Shown: positions 36,201 to 49,189, counted from the stretch's first letter. The stretch: DNA of 64,000 bases from Vigna angularis (GCF_016808095.1 NC_068970.1:26642501-26706500), one strand, 5' to 3'. Notes: generated by a model not told the origin, from the sequence alone. A program made the numbers and translations.

Positions 36201-37936
36201 TCTAAAGTATTGTTGTTTTATAGCATTTGTTTATATAATATTAAATTCAAATATTAAAATGAAAATTATATATTTTTATTTAAATAATTATTTTATTTTA
36301 AAGTTAAGCTCATGTGGACTACAAATGGTTTTTGATATAAAAGTTATTTAATAAATGAATCACAAAATAGTGAAGTTTTAGTTAGAGGTGGTGAGTTTTA
36401 ATGAGGTTAAACTAAATCTATAAATTGATTTTCAAAACTTTTTGAATAGATTTATCCTTTCTTCAAGTTCTTTGAAAGATTTTTTTATTAAAAAACTGAA
36501 TGCAATTGATATAGAGACCTAAGATTGATAAAAACTAATAAAAGGAGAAGAAATATTACAAAAAGACATTTATATTAGTTTAGATCGCCTCTGATTTAAT
36601 CTCAACTATTCACCCTAAATAACTGAAATTCACTATTGTTATATGTTAATACAAGCATTCACCACAACTCAACTATTCAACCTAACTGGAATTCATTATT
36701 GTTATGTTTATACAAGCATTTACCACAAGCAAAATATACACAAGACAACAAACAACAGAAAATCAACTCTTGAATATGTATTATGTAGGGTCTAATACAT
36801 CTAGGCCAAGATGAGTCTGATACATCTTGTCTAGGATTACTTGGTAAGTTTAGGATATAAGACTGGATACATCTTGGTCATATATTGACTATCCTGATCA
36901 AGCCTAGTATGCAAGGTAGAAATCTAATACAGGAGACCAAATATATGAGACGAGAGCATCTCAAAAAGGGACTTGCTAGCTTCAACAAGGTAGTAATTTG
37001 TCTCTTTAACGTTATGATAGTTACAACAAAGTATTCATTACTATTTATAAAGGATTTTAAATGTCCCTAGAGGTAATTAATGAGGGCCAAATATATAAAG
37101 GTGACTCAGTTTCAAGTAAAGGGTATCTTAATCTTGTTATCATCACTAAAGTTATCATATATTCCTTATCATTGACTTAAGTGTCAGAGTAACTTAAGTG
37201 TCAGAGTACTTCTAGGTACCCGCTCCCCCGTGGTTCATTATATTAGACTTGGTGATGACATCCCAATCTTGGAAAAAGAGTACATCTCCACAAGCAGTCG
37301 AAGAATAATATCATACCTTGTAGGACAAATTAGTTCCATACAAGAACATAATACAACCAAGAAGATATGTTCTATCCTTGAATAACACCAAGAGTAAACT
37401 TCACTAAATCAACTTTTTGAACACTTGAGAGGATATACATTGGAAACATTATAAGAACTCAGAAAAAGAAATATGTTGAAATTAATCACAATATCAACAT
37501 CATAACAAAACCTTTGACAATTTTTTACAATCTTGAAAACACTCTTTTAACCATGGAAAATAACTTTGAAAGATTTCAAATGAATGTTGTGAAATTATTT
37601 TTCAAAAGTATATTAGATGTACCAAAGAGTGAATAAAAAAATTATTTATAAATTTTTAAAAATTCTAATTAAAAAATAATTCAAATCCATTTAATTGATT
37701 ATCTTAAGTTGTTAATTAATTATTCTCAATAAAATTTGAAAAATAGTTAAAATGTTTTCTATTTTAGTCCATTGTTACATGATTTAATTGATTATTTTAG
37801 TTTTTAATCTATTTTAGAAAACAAATTTAATTGATTATTTTATAAGACTAACATTATCCTACCATCTATGTTAATGAATTAAAAAGAAAATAATTGTTAA
37901 TCAAGAATAATTTAATCGATTACTTAAAGTCTTAAT
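33248..37936. other. AT-rich intergenic DNA without recognisable genes
   Basis: About 4.7 kb of strongly AT-rich sequence. Open frames are short, biased to Phe, Ile, Lys and Tyr, and have no domain similarity. A 31 bp direct duplication (cctaacaaagtgagagag...) lies at about 35610-35680. Two aaaccct units near 34125 are too few to call a telomere tract. Old, unidentified repeats are likely. Confidence 0.5.
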
Positions 37937-40770
37937 TGTGACACCAGGGCACTGACGAGGGCGGGGAGTGATCGTCGGTGTAAGAGACATGAAGTGCAAG
38001 GGGCACAGACAAGGAGCGGCTCCTGGCAGGCTTCGAGTGGAAGGGACACATGGATGAATCGAACATACACTGGAATGAGAGAGATCTAGAGACTGTATAG
38101 GTATGAGACTATATAGTTGAAGGATAGCTTAAAGGGATTGATTTGACTACTTATATCACCAAATGCATTTGCTTTTCGATAGCCTAACTCATAAGAACTC
38201 CATGGTTAAAATAATTCAATAATATAAACAGAATTTCTTAAACTCGTCTCATTACTTAAAACACAAACCATCTCTTTAAAAAAACTCTTCTCTTGAGTTC
38301 TCTACCTTCTCTCTACCTTTTCTAACTCTTAAGTAATCTCTTTGACGATCAGGAAGTGCCTAAAGGACCACAACAGTGAGATCTACGTTTCTACCCGATC
38401 AATTTCTTCTATAGAGCAAGTAAGTTTATGCTTCTTTTTCCTTTCACTGTTTTGTTATTAAAATCTCTAGTTTAAGGGTGACATATGTGTTGTTCACCTC
38501 TCTTTTCTTGTTTATTGATGGTCAATGGTCCTAAGGACTCACTTTGATTTCAATTTCACGATTTGTAGGCGTTTCTAGGATTCCTTGAGTTGGAAGCATG
38601 GACTTCGGCATTTATAGAGCTCAGTAGCTTCAGTGTAAGGTAAGGGAAGCTAGTGTTTATCTCTAAATTGGATTATAATGTATGAAATTATGACTGCTGG
38701 TATGTATGTTATTGTATACGATTGACTATGTCTAAAATGCTCGTTTGGGTATGAATTGTGTTTGATTAAGGATAATGAATGGTATGATGCTTTATTCTTT
38801 GTGTGAATTATGTGTGAACTTGCAGTAACCTTGTGAATGCAGTTGGTATGATGGTATTGGTGTTAACTTTGGTTGAAATGTTAAGAGGAAAGGAGTGAGT
38901 AGAATTATAGGTCAATTTTGGTCTAAAATGGAGGTTTCAAAGGTGATTTTTTGAAATACTAGTCTAAGGTCAGAAGTTGTTGTTTAGGACAGTTAATTTG
39001 GCCATTTGTAACTTGTTTGGGATGAGAATTAGCTTATATGTGTTTTAGAATGGAGTGGTAGTCATTTTGACGTGTTTGCAAAGTTGTTTAAGTGTTTTTT
39101 AGGGGTTTGGAGTAGTGAATTTTAAAATTAAGAGGGTTGAGGCAAAATGAAGTGTTTAAGGTTTGTTTTTAGGTCATTTGTGACTTGGTCAAACCCCTAA
39201 ATAGTTTATTTATGTGTTAAAAGTGGTAGATTTGAGTTATGGTCCATATGTTGAGGTTTTAGTTGGTTTAAGTTAGAATTTCCTTTCAAAATGAGTTTAG
39301 AATTGGTTATATATACGCTTAGATAGGTCAGTTGTAGCTTAGATTATTAAATGGAAGTTTTGAAATTGGTAGAAGTACCTAAGAGAGGTCAAGTGAGGTT
39401 GAGAGGGTGCTTTTGGGGAAGTTTTGAAGTTATATAAATTATGCTGAGTCGTTAGACGAACAAATTATTGGGTACAAACAAAGTCCCACATCGGATAAAA
39501 TATGAAATACACATGGGTTTATATACACATAAGATACATCCCTTAGTAAAAGACCTTTTGGAGTGGTACCAAAAGCAAATCCGTGAGGGCTTAGCCCAAA
39601 GCGGACAATATCTTACTAGTAGGGAGATCTATGAACATGTGTGTATATTTAACCTACACAACATCTTGTATTAGCCCAAAGCAGACAATATCTTACTAGT
39701 GGGGAGATCTATGGATATGTGTGTATAGAATGAGTGTATACTCACTGGTGACTCGTTGGGCGAGTAGTTGGGAGTGAGTTTTAGTGGTTGAGCAAGATAG
39801 TTTGCTTAGCCTGCAAAACTCACTGCTTCTTGGCTCGAAGGGCGAGTTAGGGAGTCCTTAGGCGAGTTGTTAAAGGGTTTTGGCAGTGGGTTGCAAGGGC
39901 TAGGCAAGCCAGCTCGCTAAGTTGGAGATGTTCCTTGGAGAGGTTTTCGCTAGGCGAGTAAACCTGCTCGCTAGGTGAGTAGGCTTAAGTTTTCTTGCTT
40001 GTTTTGCTTTCAATTTTCTACTGTCTTTGGATATAATTAGTGTGATGCTCTATTATATATTCAGTGGTATGGTTTGAACATATGAGGGTTACAAGCATGG
40101 TTTATCAAGAGTTTCTAAGGTGAAATTCTTATGGTCATCTATTCTAAAGTAGAGAGGTGAGACATGTAGCTAGAGTAGCAAGGGGTCCTGGTCTAGAGGT
40201 TTTACCTGACCTTAGGTGTGAGTTAACGAACTAACCATGTGTGGTAGCTTGGGGTGGGCTAGTTGTTTCACCAGCATAAACCACCATAGTTCTACAATAA
40301 CACATGTATCTAGATGGTCTGAGTCAATAAGTATAATTTAATTAAGGTGTGATGTGGTTTCAAGATAAATAATATGTGATATGTTTAGTTGTGAAGATTA
40401 TGTTTAATTCTTTGAAATTAGCTTACCCTTGTTTTGTTATTTTGTTTGTTGTGTGTTTTGGTTTTAGTCACTTGATTGGTGAAAACGGTGGAAGATAAGG
40501 TGTCTTTGGAGCACCCTAGGCGATGATGACCTTTATGCATAGATGTTCTTAGTTATAGCTATTTTCCTTTTAAATATGTTTTTGTTTAGTTTGATAGTTT
40601 TGAAGGACTATTTGTAAATAGTTTTGGTACAATGATTTTGAAAATAAAGTTTTATTTATAGTTACATGTGGATAATTATAATGATACTTTATATTTTCTT
40701 TATTTATCTCATATTGGATTTGTGATACTTTCTTAATAGTATTTTTAAACTATTTTAATGGAATGTTACA
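37937..40770 (+). mobile_element. Probable solo LTR (gypsy-like), about 2.8 kb
   Basis: The unit begins TGTGACACCAGGG after AT-rich DNA and ends AATGGAATGTTACA, LTR-like TG...CA ends. The left part has aaggagcggctcc and ggcaggc stretches of a kind I associate with legume gypsy LTRs. It has no protein domain. Repeated ctcgctaggcgag-like motifs lie at 39750-39990. No perfect 5 bp duplication was found (left ttaat, right cataa), so the ends are provisional. Confidence 0.5.
39483..39713 (+). promoter_or_regulatory. snRNA-promoter-like USE and TATA motif with an 80 bp duplication downstream
   Basis: GTCCCACATCG (39483-39493) matches the plant snRNA upstream sequence element RTCCCACATCG, and TATATA begins at 39520, about 26 bp later. 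Downstream, the block ttagcccaaagc(g/a)gacaatatc runs from 39591 and again from 39671, an 80 bp period. No snRNA body was recognised, so this is a promoter-like repeat, not a called RNA gene. Confidence 0.5.
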
Positions 40771-42233
40771 CATAAAACCTTTTTCATATATTTTTAACCT
40801 CTTAAAAGTTTGTTGATTAATTTTAATTTTATTTGTGTGCTAAACTGAAACTGTATTGAATATCTTGGCTGTAATAATTTCAAACACATACATCCGAAGT
40901 TATAATACTAAAAATTCATATGTCTCATTAATCCTCAATTTATGTTTACTATCAATAAAAATATATTTATATTTTTTCTTTTTTGTATACTTTTATTTGG
41001 AATACATATCCCACCAATCACATGTAAATGAAATAACATTATGAATAATTGCTTTTATATATTACAAATGTATGGTGAAAAAAATATAAATAATAACATA
41101 TGAATGAAAAAAAATCATACAATTAAATCTAAACTAAACAATATTTAATATTTTTGTCACTAATATTTTTAAATTTTTTTAGTACTAATATATTAGAAAA
41201 ATTAATCACTGATGATATTTTTTGTTCTTAAAGAACATGAACTTTTGCCATAAAAAGTTCAGAAAATCCAAATTATGAAATTGGCAGGGGCGATATTCCA
41301 CTATTGTCCCACTAGCAAAACGCCCCATTGCAAACAACAATCATTGATATTTCAATATTAAAATTTTAAAATTTCAATGTTTAAGTTTATTTCATAAAAT
41401 ACTAATGGCTAATCTTTAAATCATCTTTATATTTAGTATATGATACATTATTATACAGATTTGTCTAGATCATGAAGACTATATGGCTATACTCCTATAA
41501 TATTGTTGTTCCCTTTATTATTCATTAAAACGAATCAAAATTATTAATGACGTTTCTAAGTAGTATTATTAATTAAGCAACAAAAATGTCTGGTTTCGCT
41601 TTCTTGTTCTGTGATAGATTTTGTCTTTTAGTTGGGGAAATAGGAAATACTTTTGTCTTGTAGATATAGAAAAAAACGATTGTTTTACTTCCACACATAT
41701 TTTTGTTTCCATACATTTGTTTCCTGGTCCCCATTCATTTGATTTATTTGGGTGAACCTGGACACTTTCATTGATTTGATTTTTTTGTTGGGGTGCTTTT
41801 TAACTTTTCTTATGCAATTTCTTGATTTGTTTATAATTTAAGTAGTCGGATTCTGTATTGCATGTGATTTTTTTCTTCTAAATATGCGATATTAGTATTT
41901 GTAAAGCTCAGATATATTACTTGGATTTTTTAATTTTATTTTTTGCTGAAATTTGACATTAATAACTCACTCGCATAAAAAAAATATAGTTAATCATTGA
42001 AAGAAAACTTAAAAATAAAATAGTATATAAAAACACTTAAAATTGTGTATTCAATTTTTCAATTTAAAAATTACATGTATGTGTGAATGCGTAAAATTTT
42101 GACTTAATATTTATAAACTATGTTATCTTATTTATCGTAAAAAGACACTTTTACACAAGGCTGAAAATTAAAGAAAACTAAAAGGATAAGTGAACTTTAC
42201 TAATAGTATGTAATATTTATTGTGAAGTCATAT
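40771..42233. other. AT-rich intergenic DNA, nothing recognised
   Basis: AT-rich spacer between the LTR-like unit and the hAT element. Frames are short with no domain similarity. Confidence 0.5.
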
Positions 42234-42255
42234 GTTATACATAGGGCTGGGCAAA

Positions 42256-44109
42256 ATTTACTCATCTGTACTGTACTGTAGTTAATTATACTATATTATA
42301 CTAAAAATAACTGATCCATTTTTACTAAAACTTAAATATACTATTTTATGGTTCAGTTTTTAAAAACTGAACTTATAAGATTTTCAGTTCAGTTAACTGC
42401 TAGAACTGTTATCCATCCCTCTTTCATTTTCAATTTTTCAATTAATCCCTCTTTCGTTTTCAATTTTTCAATTACTCCTAAAACGTGCCCTAAGCGTTGT
42501 CCACCGTGAGCGTGAGAGAGAGTTCCACTGCGACCTAGCTTGCGTTTCAACGTTGCCGTCGAAAGAGAGCTCCAAAGATTACGCGCGGCCGCTGCCACCG
42601 TGACCCTGTCGACAAAGGAGAGTTCTGCGACCTCTACCTCTCTGTGTTGTGTCTCTACTTGTGCTGCCTGTGCTGCTGTAATTCCCTTCCAAAGTCTCTA
42701 CTTCCTCCCCTTCCCAATTCTCATATCCTCGTCCTTACTCATGTTCTGTAAAGTAATCCCCTTTCCTTTCTCTCTTTAATTTATACAATTTTTATCTCGT
42801 ACTTGCAAAAGATTAGAGCTTGAGCATCGTGGGTTAATGGGGTGCCTCATTTGCCTCTTTCTTCAATGCTTCATGTAAATGTTGTTAGTGTTAGTGGTTA
42901 ATGTTGTTCAAGAGAGTACTGAATTGGGTAACTATGTAATTGGTCAGCACCAAGTTAGTTTTATGTTGGCTACTGCCTCTAAAGAGTACAATTTTGTGGT
43001 TTCTAACAAATTTCTGCTAGTAGTGGAGACAGTGTTGCTACCATTTATCTTTTTGTAATAGAATGATTTATGTTTAAGTGCTAGAGGTGATGAATTTCTA
43101 GATTTGTAGCGTGATACATATTCGTATTCAATACTTTCATTTTTGTTACCCTCTTAAAGGCTGTTGTTTTTTTAGTGGTTCACAGTGGTGTGATGCATGG
43201 ATGAATATTAACTTAGAGCACTATTTACAGAAAGGAAAATGCCTTCGGAATTCAGCAAAAAGCTTCCATATGACATGGAGACAATCTTGATGCAGTGAAG
43301 AGCGGGATTTTGCTGCAGGTTGTTTAACTTTCACGTGTTTTACAACAAAATTAAGCATTTCATTACATCCAGTACTGAATCTTGCATTCTAAATACTATT
43401 ATCAGTTTAACTTTAAAGTATTCTTATTATTCGTGCCCTTTGTTTACTCCTTAAGTTCTAGATACTAATCTTTTCTTTCATCTGGTCGAAGACAGAAGTT
43501 TCAAAGCAGTGAATACTCAGGAAGCCACATTTCGTGACATACAAGTGCAATGAAATCTAACTTTTTCTTCAGTTGATCAGTTATAAGCATATGTACTAAA
43601 TGGTTTGTTTTCTTTTGCCTGTTATGCTTCATTGCTGTCTATTTGAGATATTGATGCAAAACCATTATTCAATTGGATGTTAGTTTTCTGTCTTTTGTAT
43701 CTTGTACAGTTTAGTGCCTATATGTACTAGGCTTGTATTCTCTGTTTTGATCTGTAATGGTCAATTCAAGCTCACACCCATCCGCTTCCCAGTTTTTTAT
43801 GAATTCCATAGTAGAAAAACTTGATGACTATTTTCATAGTATTATCATGTTAGCAACACCTAGGAGCAACATAGGTATCCAAATCCTGATTTGTTTTCCC
43901 TCTCTCTCTCTATGTCCTCATCATCCCACCATAAGCAAAATATTCATTTCAGACCATCCACTACGAGTGCTTTTAGATTTTATGCTTGAATTTCTTAGAT
44001 GATTTTGATAGTTGATAACCTGCACTTCTTCATATATTTTTAGTTTTAAAAGATTATAGCATTAAATCATAGATAGTAATTTGAACTCTTAATTAATGTA
44101 GTGAAGTGA
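42256..44109 (+). other. hAT 5' subterminal region and leader
   Basis: After the subterminal motifs and a 38 bp duplication (ccctctttc(a/g)ttttcaattttt, 42417-42475) comes a GC-richer 250 bp stretch (42480-42730) unlike its surroundings, then AT-rich sequence up to the transposase ATG. The GC-richer stretch could be a leader exon or another captured piece. I do not recognise it. Confidence 0.5.
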
Positions 44110-45544
44110 ATGTCAGAAACGGTAGAAACCCTCACACCAAATACTTCTAGAATGGATCATTTACCTCCTTGTATCGATTCATCGTCAACTGAGAATAGTA
44201 AAGGTCGATCAGATGTGTGGGGACATTTTACTAAACAAGAACCTTATTCTGAGAAGAAGGCTAAATGCAATTATTGTGGTGATTTGATTAAATATTCGGG
44301 TGGAACAAGCGGGATGAGGAATCATTTTAAGAGATGCAAAGAAAATCCTAATAGAGAAGCATTCAAAAGGCAAAAGCTTTTATCATCAACTACAGAAGTT
44401 AGTGTTAGCCCTTCACCAACTATTTCTAAATTTGACCAAAATGCATCTCGAATGAAGTTGGTGAAGATGTTTGTGAAGTCCGAGCTTCCTTTTCGATTTG
44501 TGGAAAATGAGGACTTCCGTGACTTTGTATGGTCCTTGCAACCACGATTTGAAGTCCCATCCCGTACTACATTGAGGCGTGAAATGTGGGAACTCTATGA
44601 AGAGGAAAAAGCAAAGTTGAAAATGTTTCTGTCAAAGCAGTGTGAGAGGGTTTGTTTAACTACAGACACATGGACTTCAATCCAAAACCTAAATTACATG
44701 AGTTTAACAGCTCACTTTATCGACAATATTCTGATAGTAGTGATGTGAGCATAAAATTGATGGCAATGAGGATGAAGGGCAAGTATGAAAAATATTGGGG
44801 AAATCCTAATGGAATTAATATTTTATTATTGATTGTTGTTGTGCTTGACCCTAGGAGTAAGTTGGATTTTGTTAATTACTTCATTGACTACCTATTTGAA
44901 TCTAGTATGGCTAGTGGATTGAAATTAAAATTATTGTCATCCTTAAAATCACTATATGAACAATATCAAGGTATTGAGGAAGGTTCTCAAAGTAGCCAAC
45001 AAGAATCTCAACTAGATGATGATGATGATGATTCTCATGGCATGAGTTTCTACCTAAGAGCTACAGGACGTAGATTTGATTACATATCAGAGCTTGATAA
45101 ATATTTGCGAGAGGATCCTGAACCTTATATAAAGTCAGTTGAGTTTGATATTTTACATTGGTGGAAAGTCAACTCAACCAGATTTCCTATCCTTGCGAAC
45201 ATGGCTCGAGAGGTGTTAGTCATTCCTATCTCTACCGTAGCATCAGAGTGTGCATTCAGTACAGGAGGAAGAGTGGTTAGTCCTTATCGTAGTTGCCTAA
45301 CGCCTAAAATAGTGGAAGTGCTTGTTTGTACACAAGATTGGTTAAAAGGAACACCTTTCTCTATACTTTTTGATGAGGATCCTAAAGAACTTGATAAATT
45401 TGAGCAAGGTGAGATTATATGACAAACTTATATACTTTTTAATTTATATTTTAAGTGTTCAAAAATTATGAAATATTTTATTTTATTTTTGTAGAGATAA
45501 CCTCTCAAGATGAAGTGGCACTACAAGAAAATTGCATTTTACAT

Positions 45545-45615
45545 ACAAATTATTATATACGGATTTTAATCTGTATGTATTAAATATATTACATACGGAT
45601 ATTATATACGGATTT
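45545..45615. repeat. CACTA left subterminal repeat
   Basis: Several copies of (ta/ac)atacggat(a/t)t and its complement within 70 bp of the left end, matching the array at the right end. Such arrays are the usual transposase binding sites in CACTA elements. Confidence 0.75.
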
Positions 45616-45639
45616 TTAATTAATTATTAACTAGAAAAA

Positions 45640-46530
45640 TTTTAAAAAAACCTGAACTTCTTGTAACTTTGAAAAAAAAAACCCTGAGTACAACTCTCCT
45701 GAACAAATCCCTCACTCACTCAGTGACCCTTCCTTCTTCCTTCATTTCGGATAAAGAAAAACCCCACAAATCCTTTCTTCTTTCTTTCCTCGGATAGAAG
45801 AAACCCTCACATGTTTTTGTTTCCCTCCTTGTAGCCACGCGTTCTTCCTTTCCCACGTCTTCATTCAGACTCCATCATCAGCCACGTCCATTTTCTCTCT
45901 CGTGCATTGGAGAGAGCAGCTTCATTCTCGCGTTCTTCTTCCGCAAGAGCATTTTCTTCTCGAGAGCTCACCATCAACCGTAAGCTTCCTTTCTCTTCAC
46001 AAATTCATCATCTTATTTCATATTTCTTCGTTGCCTCAGCCTACTCAACAACAAATTTCCTCTTCCACCGATTATTTTCATCTCCTTCTAGGGTTTCGTC
46101 ATCCTTTCACCTTTTTCTTGAAGTTTCACCGATTAAATCCTCTTTTACTCCGTTTTAAAGTTTTTCCTCCGATTGTAAACTCTTTTCCACCGTTCAATCT
46201 CGTTTTTGAACCGATTAATCGGTTCATTTTGAGTTTCCTCCCTTTCTTGGGTTCCTTCGGTCCAGATTAGGGTTCCTACTCTATTTAGGGTTTATGTGAG
46301 TCCTATCTCTGATTTGGTTTGTTCTCCTTCAAATTCCCTCTTCTATTTGTGTCTAGGGTTAGTGCGAAGAAGACACGAGGCCACGAGATCGCTTGCAATG
46401 CGGAGAAGACACGAGGCCAGTTTTTATCAATTTTATTCACTGTCTCTGCATAAAGAAATTTCTTTTCCTGCTTTAAGAATATTGTTTAGTAGGATCGTGG
46501 AACTAAGGAAATTCACATGATATTCAATTT
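45640..46530 (+). other. Leader-like, pyrimidine-rich tract inside the CACTA
   Basis: Richer in C and T than its surroundings, with ccttctagggtttcg and tagggttcctactc stretches that look like a plant 5' UTR with intron. A short duplication (gaagacacgaggcca) lies at about 46365-46415. It ends at an acceptor directly before the ABC-transporter piece. Probably captured host DNA; source gene unknown. Confidence 0.45.
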
Positions 46531-46539
46531 CTTTTGCAG

Positions 46540-46663
46540 GTTGGTGAGAGGGGGATAGAACTATCTAGGGGACAGAAATAAAGGATTGCAATACCTCATG
46601 CCATAGTTAAGAATCCATCAATCCTTTTACTAGATGAAGAAATCAATGCTCTGGATGTGTTAG
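46540..46663 (+). pseudogene. Captured ABC transporter nucleotide-binding fragment
   Basis: Directly after a cag acceptor the frame reads VGERGIELSRGQK, a stop, then RIAIPHAIVKNPSILLLDEE and INALDV. These are the ABC signature (usually LSGGQ) and Walker B plus D-loop (LLLDEATSALD) in correct order and spacing. The signature Gly is Arg, the Walker B Glu neighbours are changed, and a stop follows the Lys, so it is decayed. The exon start is preserved. ABCB type is likely. Confidence 0.85.
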
Positions 46664-47096
46664 TTAGTTGTATGAACATTAAGGAATATTGAATGATCAA
46701 TGTTTTCATCATATCAATCAGTGATACTATTTTGGTTTAGGGTTCATTATCTACATAAAGTGATTTCTATGCTTTAAGTTTGAAATGTGGATAAATTTGA
46801 GACATTATTTGCATCTATGTAGAATATATTGTTGCTGCAATGACTGGAGCATCTTTCTTGTTTTTAATTTTTTCCCCTTTTATTTCTTTGTGTGTCCATT
46901 TGTGAGATTTCTTCATGATGTTGGTTCGTATTGGTTGTATATGTGTGTTTAGGTGTTTATGAATTTGCAAAATTGTAGAAGACCTAAATCTGTTTAGTAG
47001 AAGTCTTGGGAGGTATTTTAAATTATTCAAATTTCTGGAACTCGTTGAGATGAAAGCAGTCATTTTAATTATATGAATTTTAATGTGTCTATTCAG

Positions 47097-47312
47097 ACCC
47101 TGATGCTGAAGTTATGGCCTTGTCCCCCAAGAGTCTTCTGGCCATAAATAAATTCATTTGTGAGATCTGCAACAAAGGATTTCAAAGAGAGCAGAACCTG
47201 CAACATCACAGAAGAGGGCACAATTTTCTGTGGAAGCTGAAGCAGAGAACAAGCAAAGAGGTGAGGAAGAAGGTGTATGTGTGTTTAGAGCCAATTTGTG
47301 TGCATCATGACA
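47097..47312 (+). pseudogene. Captured INDETERMINATE-DOMAIN (IDD) zinc-finger exon fragment
   Basis: Directly after a cag acceptor the frame reads DPDAEVMALSPKSLLAINKF, then CEICNKGFQREQNLQHHRRG with the C2H2 finger. Then come WKLKQRTSKEVRKKVYVC and EPICVHHD. This matches the start of the ID domain of plant IDD transcription factors, including the usual exon boundary before DPDAEV. Similarity stops inside the second finger, so at most one complete finger remains. The open frame itself runs on to 47467 with unrelated residues. Confidence 0.88.
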
Positions 47313-48835
47313 CCATTTATAATATATGGCCACGCATACACTTTCACACATTCCATATCCTTTCTTGCAAGATGATATGCGTTAGAACAATGGCATGTTT
47401 AACAACATTATTTTGGGTATCTACAAGGAATTTATTCATGAAATTTATGATGATCAACTCTTTATAAAGTTGAAAAAAGGGTTCAATTTTCCTGCCATGG
47501 ATCTTTGGGTTGGTTAAGAGTCAATGATACATTGCATAGTTTGTGTTATGTGTTTTTACTTTTCTTAAAAAAATCTTTCATATTGTACCTGGAAGCATTT
47601 CCCTAAGTTTGAAGTATTTTGGATTATCATTTAATTTCAAATTTGTATATTGGCTAAATGGATAAAAGGATAACATGCAGGGACCATTGTTTTTAATTCA
47701 TAAAATCCCACTGAGTACTTGTCTTCCACTTCCTTTGCTAAATTTTAATGTCTTAACTTCAGTTGTATCTTTGTATAATGTTTTCCAAATTAGTTTTAAT
47801 AAAGTTTTAACGAAAATCAATAACTAGTTTTAATACTTAAAGGGATAATGCCTTTCTAAATATGAATGTAGATATTGGCTTGGGATGAATGTAATTGTTA
47901 GAATTTAATTATTTTATCCCTTACAGTAGTTCCAAAAGTACTTTTGCATTATATGTGTTTATCTTACTACACATTGATTTTCATCAATTTATTGAGCATT
48001 GATTATATCTTATACTCTTGTATGCTCTGTTTTGAAATTTTGAGTTTTTAATTGATTTCTCCTAAATCACATTTTAAATCATTAATACAACTTCAGAATA
48101 CTAAGCTTTTTTTTTTAGTTTATTATCATTAAGACGTGATCTTAGAAGAGGGATATGTTTGAAAGCTTCTTCGAGGAACTTGTAATCAAGGTGGGTTCCG
48201 CTACCTCATCTTATAGAACCTTTGGGCATTTACTTTTTAGTGAATGTTTACTATATATGCCCATATTTGTTAATATTAAGTATTATGCAATTTTTGTATT
48301 TAGCACTACATTGGCGTATGAAATTTGGGGCAATTTTTTTAAAGTCACAGTTCATAATGAAGACCATCAAGTGGCTTTTATATAAATCAACAACTTTTAT
48401 TTGTTTCAGAGTCCAAATGGTGTTTGGAACATTTTTGGTGGCAAGCTTTCATAGGACTTGAAGTAATTGTATGTGATGATCCAAATTTTGAGGGGCGTAG
48501 AAAGCCTTCCAATGGTATATTTATATTATATTTATTTATGTTTCAACTATAGCAACCATGTTAGCCTGTTGGTAGCATTTCAAGAGAAAGGAAGTAGAGA
48601 TTTGTGGTTTGGGATAGTAGAAGTTAAAGAAGATTTTGTCAGTGAACTTTTAATGGTTTTTGAAATTTGCTGAGATTTGTGGTTCAATTTGATTGATCTT
48701 TTTTATCCCCTAATTCTAAGCCATCATCTGTTAGAAAACTTTTAATGGTTTTTGAAATTTTCTTTAAATATTTTATTTGTCCATATATATTGAAATGTGT
48801 TTCAACTAAACTTTTTGTTAATTTTTGGTTCAGGC

Positions 48836-48885
48836 ACTGCTTAAGGCTATAGGAGCTAGTGTTTACTTGGTCAGGAAACCGAATA
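48836..48885 (+). other. Possible further captured exon, unidentified
   Basis: After a ttcag acceptor-like site the plus strand reads ALLKAIGASVYLV, then similarity-poor sequence. It could be a second ABC-transporter exon, but the match is too short to assign. Confidence 0.25.
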
Positions 48886-49189
48886 ATTCTTGTAATTGTC
48901 TTTATGAATAAGAGTTGTATTTTTTTAGTTTTATTTATAGAATTATCTAATAAAGTTTTCATATTTTAATTATTTGGTTCAAGCACAATCATATGTAAAT
49001 TTGTTACATTTGTAATCTTGTAATTATATATTATACATTATATATTATGAATATATTTGGCAATTTGATATTGTATCTGGCAATTTAACAGTTATGTTTG
49101 ATTCTTATCAATTATATGAAATTTCTAGGTATTAGGTGTAAACGTGGAATTATTTAATTTTTTTTTATAAAACTATAAAGTTATATACG

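Noticed and set aside
39483..39713. A genuine U-snRNA gene
   Set aside because: The USE and TATA-like motif are there, but no U1, U2, U4, U5 or U6 body sequence follows.
37937..40770. Full-length LTR retrotransposon
   Set aside because: No gag or pol domain and no second LTR copy could be found, and the flanks lack a matching target duplication.
47114..47467. A complete IDD transcription factor gene
   Set aside because: Similarity stops inside the second finger and the rest of the frame is unrelated; the nuclear signal, remaining fingers and C-terminus are missing.
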